The position numbers and the translations under genes are program-made. From Candidatus Omnitrophota bacterium (GTDB lineage: Bacteria > Omnitrophota > Gorgyraeia > Zapsychrales > Zapsychraceae): a stretch of 40,937 nt of DNA. A model generated the notes under the pieces. That model had not been told where the DNA came from, searched no databases, and worked only from the letters and a program-made list of their open reading frames with translations. This document shows, piece by piece, positions 37,181 through 40,937 of this stretch (position 1 is the stretch's first letter; every line of letters starts with the position of its first letter). The stretch covers positions 1-40,937 of the forward strand of contig JAGVNC010000049.1 of the NCBI GenBank assembly GCA_020053475.1, in the 5' to 3' direction.

Positions 37181-38248
37181 TTAATGAACAATGTAAGGCC
37201 GCTGCTCTTTTAAGACGCAATAGATCCTGTGAGTCAATTTGCGAGCAACAGCGACGATCGCTTTTCTGGCCCCTATTTTGGGATGATGACGATTTTTGAT
37301 TCTATGATAAAACTGGTTGAGTTCTTTATCTTTGCGTATGGCCGACCATGATGCTTCAATGAGCAAGGCTCTTAAATGGCGGTCACCTAAATGAGTAATT
37401 GATCCGTGTTCAACAGTATCTCCGGTAGATTTTTCACTTGGGACTAACCCAAGAAAGGCCGACAGTTCTCTGACATTCTTTAAATAACTCGGATCACCTA
37501 TTCGGCCCAGGGTGGTAATGGCAACAATAAAACCAATCCCCGGCAGGGAAGTTAAATAATTCATATTCTGTCGGAGCTCTTTGGAATTTTTAACAAGCGC
37601 CTGTAACTGCCGAAGAATCAGCAGCGTTTGTTTTCGGGCGTATTCAATGTCCATCAAAAGCATATCCAATCTTTGCCGTTCTGCAGGGGAACAGGATAAT
37701 GCTTTAAGAGCTTGAATATAACAATTAGACCAGTTTTGCTCGATATCTTTTAAGGCATAATCCAAATGAGCGAATAATAACAAGGCTTTGATTCTTTGTT
37801 TCGCCGCCTTGCGGTTATAGACATAATTCTCCCTGAGATTGATCAGGTGACGCAATTCACGGTATTGACCTTGGGGAACGCGAATGGATGTTAGTTTGCC
37901 GGCTCTCAATTCATCGACAATCTTTTGGGAGTCAAGGCGGTTGTTCTTTATTTTTTGATTGGGCGCTCCGGGAATAGACAATGGAGAGATTACCATACAA
38001 TCTTCATTCTGTTCTCTCAGGTAATCGTGCAGATGATATCCCGTTGGCCCGGCTTCGTAAGCATACAGAATTTTCTTCTCAGCAAAATGATTTTGCATGT
38101 AATGATGTAATTGCTCCGGCTCCGAGGGTATTTTTTTACTTTTGTTCATACAGTGCTGATCTTTGATTGTAAAAGAAAAACTGTTCCTATCAACGTCCAG
38201 ACCTACGAAAAGGTCGTAGTCTTCTGGTAAATACGTGCTTGGTGTCAT
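37181..38248 (-). CDS. IS110-family transposase/recombinase
   Basis: DLFVGLDVDRNSFSFTI...YEAGPTGYHLHDYLREQ...NNRLDSQKIVDELRAGKL...LTSLPGIGFIVAITTLGRIGDPSYLKNVRELSAFLGLVPSEKSTGD. Start at 38248 with SD AAGGAGG. Confidence 0.93.
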   Translation of the reverse strand: MTPSTYLPEDYDLFVGLDVDRNSFSFTIKDQHCMNKSKKIPSEPEQLHHYMQNHFAEKKILYAYEAGPTGYHLHDYLREQNEDCMVISPLSIPGAPNQKIKNNRLDSQKIVDELRAGKLTSIRVPQGQYRELRHLINLRENYVYNRKAAKQRIKALLLFAHLDYALKDIEQNWSNCYIQALKALSCSPAERQRLDMLLMDIEYARKQTLLILRQLQALVKNSKELRQNMNYLTSLPGIGFIVAITTLGRIGDPSYLKNVRELSAFLGLVPSEKSTGDTVEHGSITHLGDRHLRALLIEASWSAIRKDKELNQFYHRIKNRHHPKIGARKAIVAVARKLTHRIYCVLKEQRPYIVH

Positions 38249-38321
38249 GCTTTCCTCCTTTTTTGTTTTGTCCAAGGACATTATAGATGTCCTCGAGGAA
38301 AGCTTGACACTTTTAACATAT

Positions 38322-38428
38322 CATCTAAACTCAAAATCCTAAGTAAATCCAAAATCACAAATTCAAAACCTTTTTGAATTTTGAATTTTGGGTTTATTTA
38401 GAGTTTAGGATTTTGGATTTAGGGCTTA
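38322..38428. repeat. Inverted heptad array (AAATCCT / ATTTTGA / TTTAGGA), separated from an outlier at 36938-36955 by the IS
   Basis: CTAAACT-CAAAATC-CTAAGTA-AATCCAA-AATCACA-AATTCAA ... GAATTTT-GAATTTT-GGGTTTA-TTTAGAG-TTTAGGA-TTTTGGA-TTTAGGG-CTTAGTA. Confidence 0.8.
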
Positions 38429-38812
38429 GTATTTTAACTCCGGTAATAACTCCAAGACAGCCATTTTCAAAAACTCTCTTTCATAAAAGTCTGCATCAAT
38501 CACTTGATTGTTCCAAACGATGATGTCTAGATCAATTGTCCGTGGGCCGTATTTGACCGAGGAATCTTCCCTCCCTAATTGTTTTTCCATTTCTTGAAGG
38601 ATGCCTTTGACCTGTTCAAGATTAAGTGGTGTTTCCACGAGGACAGCGCCATTCAAAAAATCGTCTTGCGCTAAATAGCCGATTGGCTTGGTTTGAATGA
38701 ATTGCGATTCTTTTAATCCCTTAAATTGCTCGTTCAGGAGGGATTTTGCCTGAGCAATATTTTGATCAGCTTCAATGTTAGACCCTAAACCAATAATTAC
38801 TGTGTTCATCAT
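38426..38812 (-). CDS. Second, shortened HPPK (FolK)-like protein
   Basis: VIIGLGSNIEADQNIAQA...VKYGPRTIDLDIIVWNNQVIDADFYEREFLKMAVLELLPELKY. HPPK signature present but the usual (V)PHPR segment is missing. Confidence 0.8.
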   Translation of the reverse strand: MMNTVIIGLGSNIEADQNIAQAKSLLNEQFKGLKESQFIQTKPIGYLAQDDFLNGAVLVETPLNLEQVKGILQEMEKQLGREDSSVKYGPRTIDLDIIVWNNQVIDADFYEREFLKMAVLELLPELKY

Positions 38813-38814
38813 TT

Positions 38815-38897
38815 AGCTCGTACCTGCCTGCCGGCAGGCAGGGCTGATAGCTCATCGCTCATAGTTTTTAAACTAAGAGCTGCGAGCTGTGAGCTTT
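38815..38897. repeat. Heptad array (AGCTCAT / GAGCTGC) with a 20-nt perfect palindrome module at 38823-38842
   Basis: AGCTCGT-A[CCTGCCTGCCGGCAGGCAGG]GCTGAT-AGCTCAT-CGCTCAT-AG ... AGAGCTG-CGAGCTG-TGAGCT. Confidence 0.88.
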
Positions 38898-39241
38898 TTC
38901 TTTGTTAGTTCCACCGAAACAGAATCTGCAAATCGTAAGGCCAATGGTTTATCAACGCGGACGAGTGCTTCGGTGACTTTAGGCGTATCTAAAACTAACG
39001 TGAGGATTTTGTCGGCTAATTTTTCTAAGAGAAAATAGCGGGAGCTTTGCACGTGTTTAATGATTTTTTTCGTCAGTGTTTTATAGTCGATCGTGTCTTT
39101 GAGATTGTCCGATTTCGATGCGTTCGTGGCGTCATAATCAATGACGACATTGATGACAATATCTTGCTCCACGTCGCGTTCCCATTCATTCGCCCCGATA
39201 ATAGTCCTTAGGCGTAGATTAGTAATGCGAATTTTAGCCAT
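38873..39241 (-). CDS. folB: Dihydroneopterin aldolase (FolB/FolX family)
   Basis: MAKIRITNLRLRTIIGANEWERDVEQDIVINVVIDYDA...SRYFLLEKLADKILTLVLDTPKVTEALVRVDKPLALRFADSVSVEL. The track's extra N-terminus is translated repeat. Confidence 0.92.
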   Translation of the reverse strand: MAKIRITNLRLRTIIGANEWERDVEQDIVINVVIDYDATNASKSDNLKDTIDYKTLTKKIIKHVQSSRYFLLEKLADKILTLVLDTPKVTEALVRVDKPLALRFADSVSVELTKKKLTARSS

Positions 39242-39257
39242 AATTATCCTTTTAAAA

Positions 39258-39362
39258 GTCGCTCGTCCCGTGGAAGGCTTTGCCTTCCCGGGATTAAATC
39301 CCCGAAATCGCAAAGCGATTTCAGGGGATCTCTAGAGACTAGAAACGAGTAACGAGCGACGA
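39258..39362. repeat. Heptad array (GTCGCTC/GTAACGA) with the 63-nt module at 39267-39329
   Basis: GTCGCTC-GT[module]CTCTA-GAGACTA-GAAACGA-GTAACGA-GCGACGA. Confidence 0.9.
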
Positions 39363-39363
39363 T

Positions 39364-40098
39364 TCATAATAAGTGTTCCCCGCCGTCATTGTAAATGATC
39401 TGTCCGGTGATGTACGTGTTCTCTAAAAGAAACTTGACGCAAGATGTAATTTCGGACAATTCCCCTTTTCGCCGCAATGGAACTCGTTGGGCCAACCGCT
39501 CAAGATGCGCCGCGGATTTCCCCTCCGGGGGTAAAAATGGCCCCAGCGCGATGGCATTGACACGGATGGCCGGTGCCAATTCCACAGCGCACATCTGTGT
39601 CAAAGAAGCCAGGGATTTTTTCGAGAGTAAATACGAAAAATGTTGGGTGGTGTTTTGGGTGATGTGCGTATCAAGGATATTGATGATCTGCCCGCCGGGG
39701 CGGCGGCAAATGTTGGCAAATTCCCGTGACAGAATGTAGGGCGCTTTACAGTTCACCCTCCAGTGACGGTCGAGCAAATCAAGCGATCCTGACCGCAAAT
39801 CAGACGGTTCAAAAATCGAGGCGTTATTAATCAGAAGGTTAAAGTCGCGGTGTTGTTTGGCGACGTTTCGGATAATGGGCAGCGTCTGTTTTTGAGAATT
39901 TAAATCGGCTTGAATAAGAAAGCATTGCCCGCCTTTTCGTTCAATGTCTTTGGCGGTTTCTTGAGCCTCATGGCGCGAACCATTGTAATGCAGGCCAACG
40001 GTGTACCCCTGATCAGCCAGAAAAAGGCTGATGGCTTTGCCTAAACGTTTGGCACCGCCGGTGACAAGAGCTGTTCCTGGAGAAGTTATTTTTTCCAT
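39364..40098 (-). CDS. SDR oxidoreductase, FolM/PTR1-like pteridine reductase
   Basis: MEKITSPGTALVTGGAKRLGKAISLFLADQGYTVGLHYNGS...NLLINNASIFEPSDL; TGxxxRxG pteridine-reductase-type cofactor motif. Start at 40098 preferred. Confidence 0.75.
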   Translation of the reverse strand: MEKITSPGTALVTGGAKRLGKAISLFLADQGYTVGLHYNGSRHEAQETAKDIERKGGQCFLIQADLNSQKQTLPIIRNVAKQHRDFNLLINNASIFEPSDLRSGSLDLLDRHWRVNCKAPYILSREFANICRRPGGQIINILDTHITQNTTQHFSYLLSKKSLASLTQMCAVELAPAIRVNAIALGPFLPPEGKSAAHLERLAQRVPLRRKGELSEITSCVKFLLENTYITGQIIYNDGGEHLL

Positions 40099-40100
40099 GC

Positions 40101-40640
40101 TTAATTGATGAGGCTGAGAAATTCGGAACGTGTTGAACTGTCTTTGCGGAATGTGCCGAGCATGCAGGATGTTTTCATCAGGGAGTTTTGTTTTTCTACC
40201 CCGCGCATCATCATGCACAAGTGTTTGGCCTCAATGACCACTCCCACGCCTCTCGCTCCGGTATATTTTAAAATAGCTTCAGCGATTTGTTTGGTTAGGT
40301 TTTCTTGCACTTGCAGACGGCGGGCAAACACATCAACGATGCGCGCGAGCTTTGATAGGCCGATGATCCGCCCTTTGGGGAGGTAGCCGACGTGGCATTT
40401 ACCGAAAAATGGCAGAAGATGATGTTCGCACAAGGAGTATAATTCAATGTCCTTGACGATGATCATCTCATCGTTGTCAGAATCGAAAATCGCGTTCCCA
40501 ACGATTTTATCAATATCTTCGCGGTAGCCTTTGGTCAGGTACTCAAAAGATTTGGCGGCACGCCGGGGAGTGTCTTTAAGCCCTTGGCGATTAACGTCTT
40601 CCCCAATATATTTTAATAAAGCGCTGTAAAATTGTTCCAT
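40101..40640 (-). CDS. folE: GTP cyclohydrolase I
   Basis: [27 protein letters not shown]...[57 protein letters not shown]. Confidence 0.98.
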   Translation of the reverse strand: MEQFYSALLKYIGEDVNRQGLKDTPRRAAKSFEYLTKGYREDIDKIVGNAIFDSDNDEMIIVKDIELYSLCEHHLLPFFGKCHVGYLPKGRIIGLSKLARIVDVFARRLQVQENLTKQIAEAILKYTGARGVGVVIEAKHLCMMMRGVEKQNSLMKTSCMLGTFRKDSSTRSEFLSLIN

Positions 40641-40653
40641 CCCATTTCTCCCT

Positions 40654-40797
40654 GCCCCGCCAACGGCGGGGCTTTATCCCAGATGAAAATGGGATCGTAC
40701 TTGTTCCTTCTAGTCCCGTGGAAAGCTTTGCTTTCCCGGGATTAAGTCCCCGAAATCGCTTTGCGATTTCAGGGGATATTTAAAGAAACCAAGTACA
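40654..40797. repeat. GC hairpin plus sixth copy of the 63-nt module (40715-40777) inside inverted arms
   Basis: CCCCGCCAACGGCGGGG hairpin, then GTACTTGTTCCTTCTAGT[CCCGTGGAAAGCTTTGCTTTCCCGGG...GGGGAT]ATTTAAAGAAACCAAGTAC. Confidence 0.8.
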
Positions 40798-40937
40798 TCG
40801 AGCGGCATATTATCACAGAGCTTGGGGTAAGTCAACCGGCAGTCTATTACAATGCAAGATGAGCCTGAACAGAATCAGCTTCAAAAGCATGTTAGGAGAT
40901 TCTGAGCAAGAGAGTCATACTTGGAGGCATGACTCTA

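Larger units (their letters stand above)
36961..38315 (-). mobile_element. IS110-family (IS1111-like) insertion sequence
   Basis: Transposase with DEDD and Transposase_20 regions, bounded by perfect 16-bp inverted repeats TAAAAGTGTCAAGCTT (36961-36976) / AAGCTTGACACTTTTA (38300-38315). Confidence 0.85.

Noticed and set aside
37032-37220. 62-aa minus-strand ORF in the IS 3' flank as a passenger gene
   Set aside because: Overlaps the transposase end and the putative structured RNA region, with no coding-like composition.
603-40386. Numerous plus-strand ORFs of 60-224 aa in the ORF track (e.g. 32118..32792, 11398..11826, 20215..20655)
   Set aside because: They are antisense to well-supported genes (asd, uvrA, lysA etc.), have low-complexity or shadow-frame composition and no recognisable family.
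1-40937. tRNA or rRNA genes
   Set aside because: No cloverleaf-like or rRNA-like segment seen in the intergenic gaps, though no covariance search could be run.

Overview
This is a 40.9 kb bacterial segment. Every convincing gene lies on the minus strand. Gene content and repeat style suggest an uncultured Omnitrophota-like bacterium, but that is inference only.

Gene content, in order of increasing coordinate: a type IV pilus/secretion block (secretin N-terminus, PilP-, PilO- and fused PilM-PilN-like proteins); an excisionase-type HTH protein; a prepilin-like protein; a TonB-like/ExbD/ExbB/TPR block; a RES-Xre toxin-antitoxin pair; uvrA; an internally duplicated small basic protein; nadX, panC, folK; lysine genes (dapL, dapB, dapA, dapF, lysA); arginine genes (argH, argG, argF, argD, argB, argJ, argC); rpsI-rplM; truA; asd; leuB; fabF-acpP-fabG; fxsA; an IS110/IS1111-family insertion; and a second pterin cluster (folK2, folB, FolM-like SDR, folE).

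The most striking signal is intergenic. At least a dozen gaps between co-directional genes are filled by short 7-nt (sometimes 8-nt) tandem arrays, usually arranged as inverted arms. The unit sequence changes from gap to gap (AGTTCGT, GTCGCTC, TGGCGAC, AGTGGTC, GTCTCTC, GGGTTAAA and others), but the architecture and stop-codon overlap recur. Three different palindromic modules (about 63, 40 and 20 nt) sit inside these arrays. Deleting a module in silico restores perfect heptad phase in nearly every case. The six copies of the 63-nt double-hairpin module all sit immediately after a GT dinucleotide. This looks like a two-layer repeat system: locus-specific heptad arrays that act as landing sites for several unrelated mobile hairpins and for the IS element.
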